Assembly (NCBI GenBank): GCA_021613335.1
Contig: JAJTWR010000308.1
Location: 392,501-456,500 of the forward strand
Length of the DNA stretch: 64,000 bases
Source of the DNA: Whitmania pigra
Lineage: Eukaryota; Annelida; Clitellata; Hirudinida; Haemopidae
Direction of reading: 5' to 3'
The first letter of the stretch is position 1, and every line of letters starts with the position of its first letter. Below are positions 16,814-26,212 of the stretch, piece by piece. A program made the position numbers and the translations under genes. The notes below the pieces were generated by a model, which made no database searches, had not been told where the DNA came from, and saw only the letters and a program-made list of their open reading frames with translations.

Positions 16814-17460
16814 CCTTCAATTAATAATAATTATATCAATCAATGCCATTAGAGCAAAATTCAAAAGATTGTAAATACTTTAAAAATTGTAATTTTTTAA
16901 ATATATTAAAACTATAAAATAAATTTATCGTGTACTTATAAAATAAAAAGTTTATTAGTATATTCAAATCCCAACAAAATGAATAACTTAAATATTTAGT
17001 TCAACTAATTAAACTATTGATTAAATAAAATTTAATAAATTTAGAATCAAAACATGTTTATTTGTTTTCTACTGTGGTTTATTGTTACAAGGTAAAACCA
17101 TAACTAAAATTGATAATCTCAAATAACCTCACGATTTTTTATGATCATAGTCTTCAAATTCCATGCAATCTTCATTCTCTTCCTCATCTGTGCTCTCTTC
17201 CTCCTCCTCTCCATCCTCCTTTCCTTCTTCATCTTCTCCATCATCCTATCCACCACCAGTTTTCAACTCTCCTTCGTCTGCTCCAATTTCTTCTTGTTCT
17301 TTATTTCTAACTTCACCTCTTTCAACTTGCCTATCACTTGCCTTTCTTCCCAAATATCCTCCACTGACTCCAACTTCCTTGCCCGTAGCTCTTCGAGTTG
17401 GGAATACGTTTCTTCTGAGAAATCATCTTCTGAATTAAATGTTTTTAAGGCTAATATTGG
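16814..17460 (-). pseudogene. Partial third copy: intron plus acidic exon
   Basis: Positions 16814-17100 repeat the intron sequence 15778-16081, and 17128-17428 repeat the acidic exon. In the frame that starts EDDFSEETYSQLEELRARKL the exon hits a stop after LEQTKES. The acidic part is open only in another frame, so the copy is frameshifted. The donor region reads AAATC/GTGAGG instead of AAACA/GTGAGA. No coiled-coil exons are attached, so this is a tandem-duplication remnant. Confidence 0.7.
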
Positions 17461-17736
17461 AACAACTGTTTCATTAAAATTTTATAACAAAAATAATAAT
17501 CAAACTAATGTATTTCTCAATTACAATTCAAAATTGGCTTCATATGATCAGAAGGTGCACAGCCCCTTATTGTAAACATCAACAGCAACATCAACATCAC
17601 CACCACTAGTAGCATCATCATCACTCCACCACCATTTAATCTAAAGCAACGAAATTACACTAATTCAAATCAGACTAACCATTAAGGAAAAGACTGAATA
17701 AAGAACTTTATACTTCATCAACATCAACTGGTTGCA
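17461..17736. other. Non-coding spacer
   Basis: Short AT-rich and ATC/CAACA simple-sequence region up to the target-site duplication of the next element. No feature seen. Confidence 0.5.
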
Positions 17737-18365
17737 CCTGGAAGGGGTAAAACCGTTCGAGACGGACGCACACATTTTAATGAGATGCTCTACTTTAATG
17801 AAGCTCCACCCAAAACAAATTAAGCTCCGCCTAAAATGAGTAAAAGTAAATCTTTGATCCGTAATATTTTTAGGTATATCTCTTTTTAGGGAAAACGGTC
17901 CGCATATTTAGGCTCCGATTAGATCCGCTCAAGTGTTAGGGTAGGGTTATGGTTAGGATTAGGGGATAGGGTAGGGTTAGGGTAGGGTTAGGGGTTAGGG
18001 TAGGGTTAGGATTAGGGGATATGGTAGGGTTAGGATTAGGGGATATGGTAGGGTTAGGATTAGGGGATATGGTAGGGTTAGGATTAGGGGATATGGTAGG
18101 GTTAGGGGTTAGGGTAGGGTTAGGGTTAGGCAAAGCGTAAACTTTAAACACTCGATTGCTAATGTCAGACGTCAAGTATTTCCAAAATTATAATAAAACT
18201 TTATTAGAGACTTCTATGTAAATGACTTAATATATATTGCGGATAAAAGATTCACTTTTACTCATTTTAGGCGGAGTTTAATTTGTTTAGGGGTGGAGCT
18301 TTATTTTTTCTTAGCATCTCATTAAAATGTGTGCGTCCGTCTCGAACGGTTTTACCCCTGGAAGG
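17737..18365. mobile_element. Non-autonomous DNA transposon with long TIRs and a telomere-like core
   Basis: The 611-bp element (17746-18356) is flanked by a perfect 9-bp duplication CCTGGAAGG (17737-17745 and 18357-18365). Its termini are inverted repeats of about 130 bp: the outer roughly 45 bp are identical (GGTAAAACCGTTCGAGACGG and onward) and the inner part diverges (CTCCGCCTAAAATGAGTAAA is shared). Long TIRs with a 9-bp duplication fit the Mutator-like (MULE) superfamily best, by established features of that group. There is no transposase, so it must be mobilised in trans. The core holds tandem TTAGGG-like repeats. Confidence 0.75.
17936..18131 (+). repeat. Degenerate telomere-like tandem repeat
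   Basis: About 196 bp of variants of TTAGGG/TAGGG, including a higher-order unit of about 24 bp (TTAGGATTAGGGGATATGGT plus AGGG) repeated four to five times. It lies entirely between the terminal inverted repeats of the 17746-18356 element, so it is interstitial and not a chromosome end. Confidence 0.8.
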
Positions 18366-19497
18366 CACCTGGATAAATAAGTGGCAAATAAGTGAACCTG
18401 GTTGATGATACCCTTTGTCATGGTCGCTGGGTCCGAGCCATCACAGTTAAGCAAAAATCGTGGCATATTCAAAAATTATGTAGAGCGGGCGTGTGAAACA
18501 CTCGGCCCGCACAAAGGCCGCCGTAATTGGCCACTAAATGGTCAAAATTGAAAAATCAACAAATGTCTATACAATTTTATTTAGGATGTAAAATAAAAAT
18601 TTTTAATGATTTTAATTTGTTTTTGCCCCTACTTCCATTACTGATTAATTAGTATAAGAATTTATGTTCTTCATAATTTGTTTCATATTTTTTCAGTTAT
18701 CGTTTGACTTGGTTTAAAGTGGCTCTTCTTGAGCAATACGAACTTTCTCCTCCGACTCGAAAGTAAAGCTTCATCACCTTCATCAGTGGTGATTCCTCAA
18801 TGCTTGTCATCCTCGTCACCGATGTATCTTTGCTATTAAGTTTGTTTATTGCTACAACTACCAATCTCTGATACTGAATATTATATAATAATAAACCTAA
18901 TCATTATTCCACTAAAATCTACACTAATCTAATCTAGAATTCTACACTCAGACCAAAGTATCTAGAAGTAGGGATACCTGGCTTCTTTTCATACCTTCCT
19001 GAAAATAATTTTTTCACAAATCAAATAATTAATACCGGGAAAAAATCTGCCTACTAGCATTGTCTCAGCCAGCACCTAGTCGGTTCACCTCCCTCCTCAA
19101 TGATTTACTTCTTGCACGAGGGCTTTGCACATCTTTTGCAAAAAGAGATTTTAAAAAATTAAAAACACTTGCAACACATGGTAGAAATAAAAAAAGTGCA
19201 TCCTGTAAACACCTTAGACTTTTTGGAATTGCATGCTGAAGAATGTGTGCATGTAATCCTTTAATAAATAAATTCATTAGTCGATTAATTGTATTTAACT
19301 TATACTTAGTTAATCAATAATATAAATAATTAATTACTCAGGTTTTGGTAAGGAATTGTTGCCTCGTTTTTAAAGAAAGCTTTAGTTTTTGAACTGGTGA
19401 TGCTATCTGCTGACTTTGGCTAAGATGAAAGGCTTATATTGAGTAAAATAATTTATTTCAAGCGGTAGTCATTGAGCTCATAATAATAGCAAAGTGG
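18366..19497. other. Non-coding
   Basis: No supportable exon or RNA gene. A somewhat GC-richer patch at 18420-18540 (GAGCGGGCGTGTGAAACACT) has no recognised identity. Confidence 0.5.
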
Positions 19498-19616
19498 TCA
19501 CAAACAGTTCTGCTCTTTGTAGTATTCATTCAACTGAATGTCAATGAGACATCTCCACTCAGAATAGCAGGTTCCAAAGCTATGAGAGGATTCATAAAAG
19601 CACCCCTGAAGGTACC
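19498..19616 (-). other. Possible isolated terminal exon
   Basis: After an acceptor-like TTGACAG, one frame is open to a stop and encodes YLQGCFYESSHSFGTCYSEW and then RCLIDIQLNEYYKEQNCL, which has coding-like composition with four cysteines. Family not recognised and no partner exon linked. It may be the end of a gene or chance. Confidence 0.25.
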
Positions 19617-19782
19617 TGTCAAGGTGCAAGTTCGAGAATTAATTTTTGAAAAATTTATAAATATGACTTTGAGGACAACTGAACAAGACAAAATTATTAG
19701 CATATTTATTTATACTAGTATAACATTATCAACAAAATTTTAATATCCAAATTAATCTAAAACAGTGTAATTAAAATACTAT

Positions 19783-19919
19783 CTATGAGAGTTGGTCACC
19801 ATGATGGCATCGTCAATAGAAAAATCATCTCTTGGAAGACCAGCATTGTTCCAAGCTAGGATCTCAACTGGATTGGCCAACGTATATTCACCAGTATAAA
19901 ATAGCTGAGCATGTTGCAT
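19783..19919 (-). pseudogene. Dynein heavy chain exon fragment
   Basis: The frame from an ATG at 19919 encodes NPVEILAWNNAGLPRDDFSI and DDAIMVTNSHR. This is the conserved dynein heavy chain block (W-N-x-x-G-L-P-x-D, then I/V-x-N-x-R) that normally precedes WPLMIDPQ. The stop at 19783 falls where that motif should start, although a GTATTT donor overlaps it. It is on the same strand as, and N-terminal to, the dynein exon at 14557-14729, so both may come from one gene since broken up by duplications. Confidence 0.6.
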
Positions 19920-20091
19920 CTTGAATCTGCCAACAGATTGACAACAGTAAACAGTGTTAAAGCACTAATAGAATAAATCGAGCTAGAGTCAGCAAGACAA
20001 AGCTCTGCAACATAAACGCAAAATCTCAAAAGTCAACTTTTATTGGAACAAAAAAGTGAAAACAAAATGAGTGAGACAGTTCTTACAGTTC

Positions 20092-21512
20092 TTACTCTCC
20101 CAGCTTCCTCTTTTTGAATTGATTAGCTGAGTCTTCAACCTTCTTCATATCACTCCAAAACTGTGAGAACATACCATGTGATTTATCTGAGAGAGCTTTC
20201 ATCAAATGGTCAACTTGTTCCTTGTAAGATTTATGTTGATCTTGGTGAGAACTGACTTCACCTTCCAATCTAGCATTTTCTGCTTTAAATCTAGCATTTT
20301 CTGCTTTCAATCTAGCATTTTCTAACTTCAGATCCGCTTTCAAATGGTCAACTTCTTCCTTGTATAATTTATGTTGATCTTGGTGAGAACTGACTTCACC
20401 TTCCAATCTAGCATTTTCTGCTTTCAATCTAGCATTTTCTGCTTTCAATCTAGCATTTTCTAACTTCAGATCCGCTTTCAAATGGTCAACTTCTTCCTTG
20501 TATAATTTATGTTGATCTTGGTGAGAACTGACTTCACCTTCCAATCTAGCAATTTCTAACTTCAGATCCACTATTTCCTCATCCCTTTCTTTTACCCAAT
20601 TCTTTGCTTCCTCCAATTTGTCTTCTACTTGGTTGACTGTCCTTTTCATGACTTTTTGTCTAGCCCATTCCTAAAAAAATTTATTAAAATTTTAAATACA
20701 TAAATATATAAAATTAAATTCAAAACAAACCTCTCTGTCCAAATCATCCAGCAATTCTTTCTCTCTTTGTGCCAGCTGGTTATGCAACTCCTGCATTTCT
20801 CTAAGCCCTTCAATTAATAATAATTATATCAATCAATGCCATTAGAGCAAAATTCAAAAGATTGTAAATACTTTAAAAGTTGTAAATTTTTAAATATATT
20901 AAAACTATAAAATAAATTTATCACGTACTTATAAAATAAAAAGCTTATTAGTATCTTCAAATCCCAACAAAATAAATAACTTAAATACTTAGTTCAACTA
21001 ATTAAACTATTAATTAAATCGATTAAATAAAATTTAATAAATTTAGAATCAAAAAATGTTTATTTGTTTTTATTTGTGATTTATTGTTACAAGGTAAAAC
21101 CATAACTAAAACTCTTAATGAAAATTAATCTCACTGTTTTTATAATCATAGTCTTCAAATTCCATGACATTCTCATTCTCTTCTGTGCTCTGGTCCACCT
21201 CTCCTTCTTTATCTTTCTCATCTCCATCATCTTCTCCATCCTCTTCACCCTCATCTTCTCCATCCTCTTCACCATCATCTTCTACATCCTCTTCACCCTC
21301 ATCTTCTCCTTTATCCTCACCTCCTCCGTAAACATATCCACCATCTCTTTCAAACTCTCCTTCGTCCGCTCCAGTTTCTTGTTCTTCATCATTTTTCTCA
21401 TTTCTAACTTCATGTCTTTGCCTGCTTCTTGTTTGCATTCCCTCATATCCTCCAGTGGCTCCAACTTCCTTGCCCGAAGCTATTTGAGGTGGGGAATGGA
21501 TTTCTTCTTCTT
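20092..21512 (-). CDS. Acidic/coiled-coil protein, copy 2 (more repeat units)
   Basis: Same architecture as copy 1: an acidic exon 21512-21135, then 20807-20731 and 20670-20092, continuous in frame. The acidic exon is shorter (378 nt versus 646) and begins in a different phase (EEEEIHSPPQIASGKEV), needing an upstream exon. The coiled-coil exon is longer: a 138-bp (46-residue) unit appears at 138-bp spacing (20251, 20389, 20527), giving runs of the heptad ENARLKA. Copy 1 has fewer units, at 117-bp spacing. Exon 2 and both introns are almost identical between copies. A Ty3/gypsy element sits 28 bp upstream of the acidic exon. Possible structural or nuclear protein (C-terminal KKRK); function unknown. 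Confidence 0.6.
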
Positions 21513-21540
21513 CTGAATTAAAGATTTTTAAGGCTAACGA

Positions 21541-21676
21541 TGTAATGTATTAACGATATAGAGGTTGACAGACAGTAACGATAGGGGATCTTTGTTTAGA
21601 TGGCAGCGTTGAAGTGCGGAAATTAAAAGGAACGGTTGTTGGTTTTTACGAACAAATAAAACGATAGAACATCACA
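21541..21676 (+). repeat. 5' LTR of the first Ty3/gypsy element
   Basis: 136 bp, TG..CA ends, preceded by the flank GGCTAACGA. It differs from the 3' LTR at 21550 (T versus G) and near 21605 (GGCAG versus GGCGG). Confidence 0.93.
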
Positions 21677-21837
21677 TTGGCGACGAGAATTTCGAAACGG
21701 ACCTTCGGAAATAGTTTGCACCAATTTTTATCGACAAAAATCGGAAGTTTGTTCATTTCGGATAGACGCTGTTGTCTGGCCTCCGAGCGTTATCGAAGTC
21801 ATCGAAAGCTACTATCGATAACACCATTATCTAATCC

Positions 21838-24800
21838 ATGGCTGAAGCACTACCAACGTTTCCGTCGTTTGTAGTCGATTCAGACGACTCAGCAGGAGTT
21901 CGATGGACAAAGTGGGTTTCTCGCTTTCGCAACCTGATGGTGGCCGTAAATATTGTTGATCGCAAACGTCAAAGAGCTCTCCTACTCCACTACGCGGGTG
22001 AGGAAGTCAACGACATCCTTGATACTCTTCCAGATGCCGAAGCTGCAGAGGGAGAGGATCCGTTCGAAAAAGCTGTCACTGCTCTCAACAAGTTTTTCAC
22101 ACCAAAGCAAAACGTCGAATACCAGATCTACACGTTTCGACAATCTAAACAACAAACAGATGAACCACTAACAGCCTACTACACCCGTTTGAAACAACTG
22201 GCAACCTCATGCTCTTTCGACAATGTTGATCGTGAGATAAAATCTCAAATCATCCAAGGTTGTTTATCAAGTACACTACGCCGTAAAGCCTTATGTGAAC
22301 CTGACATGACTCTCACTAAACTCATAGATGTTGGTCGTAGTTTAGAACTCTCCGATATCCAAGCAAAGAGTATGGAGAATGAGCATGTTAACAAACTGAG
22401 TCTGAATCGCAATAAGCAGATTTGCAACAATTCCAAGAAAACAGCTGACATGAAGTGTCACAACTGTGGTGGCACATGGCCACACGAGGGTGGAAAGACA
22501 TCGTGTCCGGCGCATGGCAAGTACTGCAATTCGTGCAAGAAGCCAAATCATTTTGCGTCACAGTGTCGTTCGAAAGATGGTGCATCACAACAGCCGCCAC
22601 ATCAGCGACATCGCGACAGCATATCACATGATAGACCGCAAAGCCGACTGCCGAAAACCCGTCATGGCAAATACCATCGTGTTCGCCGTGTCAATGCCGA
22701 CAGCAACGGAAGTTCATCTGACAACAGTGAACATTCATCTGAGCAGAGTCGTTATGTGTATGCACTGAGCGTTCATTCAAATCGATTGGACACCAAAAGA
22801 AATCTACCACACTTCTTAGTGAATGTAAACAACACTACAATCGATGTCAACGCAGACTCAGGAGCAAGTGTAAGCATCATGAGCCAACTCGATTTTTCTA
22901 AAATTAAACCTCTACCTCAGCTGCACAGCAACTACAAACAAGTATTTGCATACTGTTCGCAAAGCCCTCTCAAGGTGCTAGGGACTTTTCGTGCTGTGGT
23001 TAGATATAAAGACAGAAAGTCAGACACACTGTTCTACGTCATTGATAGCAAGGAAGGTTCTCTCCTAAGCTGGGAAGTATCTCAAGCACTACACCTACTG
23101 CACGTCGTGAAACCGATTGTTGAACGTACGACATCCACCGATCAGATCGTCAATGAACTCGTCACAGAATATGCTGATTTATTTCGTGGTGTCGGTAAGC
23201 TGAAGGACTTCCAAGTCAAACTACACATCGACAACGCCGTACAACCAGTCGCGCAGCCTCATCGTCGGGTGCCATTCCATGTTCGTCAACAGTTAGAAGA
23301 TCAACTCAAGCATGACGAAGAGCTCGACATCATCGAAATGACAGAAGGAGCTACTCCGTGGGTGAGTCCAGTCGTCGTCGTACCCAAGCCTAAGAGTGAA
23401 ACTGGCCAAAAACGTGTATGTGTAGATATGCGCCAAGCTAACACAGCAATCAAACGTGAAAGACACATTACGCCTACTATAAATGAACTGATCAGTGATC
23501 TAAATGGTGCAACAGTTTTCTCAAAATTGGATTTAAATCAAGGATATAATCAACTTGAACTTGCACCTGAATCACGTTACATTACAACATTCTCCACGCA
23601 TGTTGGTCTGCGTCGATACAAACGTCTCAATTTCGGTATTTCATGTGCTGCAGAGATTTTCCAGAATGCAATCCGTGAGACACTCAGTGGATTAACGGGC
23701 GCAATAAACATTAGTGACGACATTCTTGTGTACGGTAGAACCGAGCAGGAGATGTTCAACAATCTGCGTGCCGTGTTTCAACGTCTGAGAGAAAAAGGGC
23801 TAACTCTTAACAAGCAGAAATGCGTCTATGCGAAGCGCACTCTCGAATTCTTTGGTAACGTATTCACTGAACGTGGCATCATGGCAGACCCGAAGAAGAT
23901 TCAGTCAATTGTTAACATGAACATGCCAACCAATGCATCTGAAGTCCGCAGTCTACTCGGGATGACTAATTATTGTGCTCGTTTCATACCAAACTATGCT
24001 ACAGTTTCCGAGCCACTACGTAGACTAACACGACAGGACACACCATGGCAGTGGACCAATGAGCAAGAATCTGCACTCGCACAACTCAAACAGAAACTAT
24101 GCAATGCTCCAGTAATGTCGTATTTTGACTCTGACAAGCAAACAGAAATACACACTGATGCTAGTCCAGTCGGACGCGGCGCCATCTTGATTCAACGTGG
24201 AAATAACAACGAAAAACATATCATCGCTTACGCCAGTAGATCGTTGACTGATGTCGAACAACGATACTCACAGACAGAACGAGAAGCACTCGCAGTCGTT
24301 TGGTCTTGTGAACATTTTCATATATACATCCATGGCAAGCCAGTGACCATTCATACTGATCACAAGCCATTAGTCAGTCTGTACAACAATCCAAAATGCA
24401 AGCCGCCAGCACGCATCGAGCGTTGGGCACTACGCCTTCAACCATATGAGACAACCATCATCTACAGACCAGGTCATGACAACCCAGCCGACTATCTATC
24501 ACGACATCCAACTTTGTCAAGTGACCGATCGAGTCGTGAAGAACAAATCGCCGAAGAGTACGTCAACTACCTCGTGGGTCATGCAGTACCGAAAGCTATG
24601 ACTCGCATTGAAATTGCCACTGCGACCGTCAAAGACAAGACACTGCTCGCTGTCATCGATGCGATCCGTACAAACGATTGGTCACACATCGCTAACATAA
24701 ACACTAACGAGTTTGACACGTTCGCTAGAATGCGTGCTGAACTGTGTGTCAGTGGAGACAATATACTACTACGCAATAGCCGCATAGTTATTCCAGAGTC

Positions 24801-25953
24801 ACTGAGGGAACGTGCAGTCAATCTCGCACATCAAGGACATCAAGGCATTGTCAAAACCAAAGCTTTGATTAGGGAAAAAGTCTGGTTTCCTGGGATCGAC
24901 CGTTTGGTGGAAGAACGCGTCAAAGCATGCATTGCCTGCCAAATCGCCGTCGCAACCCCGCATCGTGAACCACTACAAATGACCCAACTACCGTCATCAC
25001 CCTGGAGTGAATTGAGTATGGATTTTGCTCAGTTAACAACTGGTGACTACCTACTCGTGGTCATTGATGACTATTCACGATTTCCTGTGGTTGAAATTGT
25101 TCAGTCAACCGCAGCAGCCAGCGTGATACCAAAACTTGATCGCATCCTATCAGAATTTGGTTCGTGTGACATTCTGAAGTCTGATAATGGACCCCCCTTC
25201 AATGGTTTTGAATTCACCCGTTTTGCTGAATATATGGGTTTCAAGCATCGAAAGATAACTCCGCTATGGCCGCGTGCCAATGGTGAGGTCGAACGATTTG
25301 TGAAGACAGTCAAGAAGGTTATCAAGACAGCGCAACTCGAACACAAGAATTGGCATCAAGAACTGAACATCTTTCTTCGTCAGTATCGTGCCACGCCTCA
25401 CAGCACAACTGGTCGTCCTCCTGCGACAATGCTGTTTGGACGTCCCTTCAAAACAACTCTACCATCAACAGAACCATCTACAGTCACTGATACACAAGGC
25501 GATAGAAAATTTCGTGAGCGAGATGATCTCATGAAGTCGAAGATGAAGGACTACGCTGACAACAAGTCCTATGTCAAACCTTCATCAATCAGCGTGGGTG
25601 ACACGGTCATTGTGAAACAAGCAATCACACACAACAGATCACTCACACCGTACATGCCAGTACCACACACAGTTACGTCAAAGAACCACTCGATGATCAC
25701 TGCTACACGCAACACTGACGGACAATCAGTCACCCGCAACTCGTCACTCTTCAAAGGAATAGATAACCGCTTGTCTGGTTATGCAGAATTCATGGAACCA
25801 TCTGAAGACGTGGTGGAAGGTGATGTCACATCCAGTGATGTCATGCCGCAAACTGCTCCGGAGTACAGCACACAGCAAGATCAGAACGTTGTACGCCGCT
25901 CCAAGCGTGAACATAAACTGCCCGCCCGCTTTGCAGACTATGTTGTGAACTAA
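21838..25953 (+). CDS. Gag-Pol polyprotein of Ty3/gypsy element
   Basis: A single uninterrupted frame of 1371 residues. In order: Gag; a knuckle region with C207-x2-C210 and a CCHC knuckle C230-x2-C233-x4-H238-x4-C243; retroviral-type protease with D340-S-G; reverse transcriptase with catalytic Asp627-Asp628; RNase H with D774 (HTDASP) and HTDHKPL; integrase with an HHCC zinc region (HQGHQG and C-x2-C) and a D1062, D1116, E1152 triad (35 residues between the last two). The catalytic RT motif is I-S-D-D-I-L instead of the usual Y-x-D-D. No frameshift or stop is visible, so the element could be active. Confidence 0.95.
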   Translation: MAEALPTFPSFVVDSDDSAGVRWTKWVSRFRNLMVAVNIVDRKRQRALLLHYAGEEVNDILDTLPDAEAAEGEDPFEKAVTALNKFFTPKQNVEYQIYTFRQSKQQTDEPLTAYYTRLKQLATSCSFDNVDREIKSQIIQGCLSSTLRRKALCEPDMTLTKLIDVGRSLELSDIQAKSMENEHVNKLSLNRNKQICNNSKKTADMKCHNCGGTWPHEGGKTSCPAHGKYCNSCKKPNHFASQCRSKDGASQQPPHQRHRDSISHDRPQSRLPKTRHGKYHRVRRVNADSNGSSSDNSEHSSEQSRYVYALSVHSNRLDTKRNLPHFLVNVNNTTIDVNADSGASVSIMSQLDFSKIKPLPQLHSNYKQVFAYCSQSPLKVLGTFRAVVRYKDRKSDTLFYVIDSKEGSLLSWEVSQALHLLHVVKPIVERTTSTDQIVNELVTEYADLFRGVGKLKDFQVKLHIDNAVQPVAQPHRRVPFHVRQQLEDQLKHDEELDIIEMTEGATPWVSPVVVVPKPKSETGQKRVCVDMRQANTAIKRERHITPTINELISDLNGATVFSKLDLNQGYNQLELAPESRYITTFSTHVGLRRYKRLNFGISCAAEIFQNAIRETLSGLTGAINISDDILVYGRTEQEMFNNLRAVFQRLREKGLTLNKQKCVYAKRTLEFFGNVFTERGIMADPKKIQSIVNMNMPTNASEVRSLLGMTNYCARFIPNYATVSEPLRRLTRQDTPWQWTNEQESALAQLKQKLCNAPVMSYFDSDKQTEIHTDASPVGRGAILIQRGNNNEKHIIAYASRSLTDVEQRYSQTEREALAVVWSCEHFHIYIHGKPVTIHTDHKPLVSLYNNPKCKPPARIERWALRLQPYETTIIYRPGHDNPADYLSRHPTLSSDRSSREEQIAEEYVNYLVGHAVPKAMTRIEIATATVKDKTLLAVIDAIRTNDWSHIANINTNEFDTFARMRAELCVSGDNILLRNSRIVIPESLRERAVNLAHQGHQGIVKTKALIREKVWFPGIDRLVEERVKACIACQIAVATPHREPLQMTQLPSSPWSELSMDFAQLTTGDYLLVVIDDYSRFPVVEIVQSTAAASVIPKLDRILSEFGSCDILKSDNGPPFNGFEFTRFAEYMGFKHRKITPLWPRANGEVERFVKTVKKVIKTAQLEHKNWHQELNIFLRQYRATPHSTTGRPPATMLFGRPFKTTLPSTEPSTVTDTQGDRKFRERDDLMKSKMKDYADNKSYVKPSSISVGDTVIVKQAITHNRSLTPYMPVPHTVTSKNHSMITATRNTDGQSVTRNSSLFKGIDNRLSGYAEFMEPSEDVVEGDVTSSDVMPQTAPEYSTQQDQNVVRRSKREHKLPARFADYVVN

Positions 25954-25985
25954 TATTTGACTAGGTTTTCCAAAAAGGGGAGGGA

Positions 25986-26121
25986 TGTAATGTAGTAACG
26001 ATATAGAGGTTGACAGACAGTAACGATAGGGGATCTTTGTTTAGATGGCGGCGTTGAAGTGCGGAAATTAAAAGGAACGGTTGTTGGTTTTTACGAACAA
26101 ATAAAACGATAGAACATCACA
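25986..26121 (+). repeat. 3' LTR of the first Ty3/gypsy element
   Basis: 136 bp, follows the purine-rich tract AAAAAGGGGAGGG and ends CATCACA before the flank AACATTGGAAC. Confidence 0.93.
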
Positions 26122-26212
26122 AACATTGGAACAACTTTCATTAAAACTTTATAACAAAAACAATAATAATGTCAATGTCAGACTCAAATCCTAATAAATG
26201 GCAAATCCCTAC

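Larger units (their letters stand above)
21541..26121 (+). mobile_element. Ty3/gypsy LTR retrotransposon (K02A2.6-like)
   Basis: Complete element of 4581 bp. The LTRs are 136 bp each (21541-21676 and 25986-26121) and differ at two positions, so insertion is fairly recent. They start TGTAATG and end CATCACA. A primer-binding site TGGCGACGAG starts at 21678, complementary to the 3' end of tRNA-Ser(GCT) as I recall it. A purine tract, AAAAAGGGGAGGG, precedes the 3' LTR. The target duplication is imperfect (AACGA/AACAT). One gag-pol frame lies inside. It sits between the acidic exon of copy 2 and the unrecognised phase-0 exons, within sequence that in the other copies is intron. Confidence 0.93.

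Noticed and set aside
17936..18131. A true telomere or chromosome end
   Set aside because: The array is degenerate, short and enclosed by inverted repeats and a target-site duplication, with genes on both sides.
17936..18175. Asn/Pro-repeat frame (PNPNPTISPNPNP type)
   Set aside because: It is the translation of the telomere-like repeat inside a transposon.
18420..18540. tRNA or 5S rRNA gene in a GC-richer patch
   Set aside because: No cloverleaf, A/B-box pair (GGTTCGA-type) or 5S signature could be found.
19065..19277. 70-residue minus-strand frame as a gene
   Set aside because: No start context, domain or splice partner; composition is typical of random AT-rich sequence.
22245..25754. 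Multiple minus-strand frames across the first retrotransposon
   Set aside because: Shadows of the gag-pol frame; none matches a domain.
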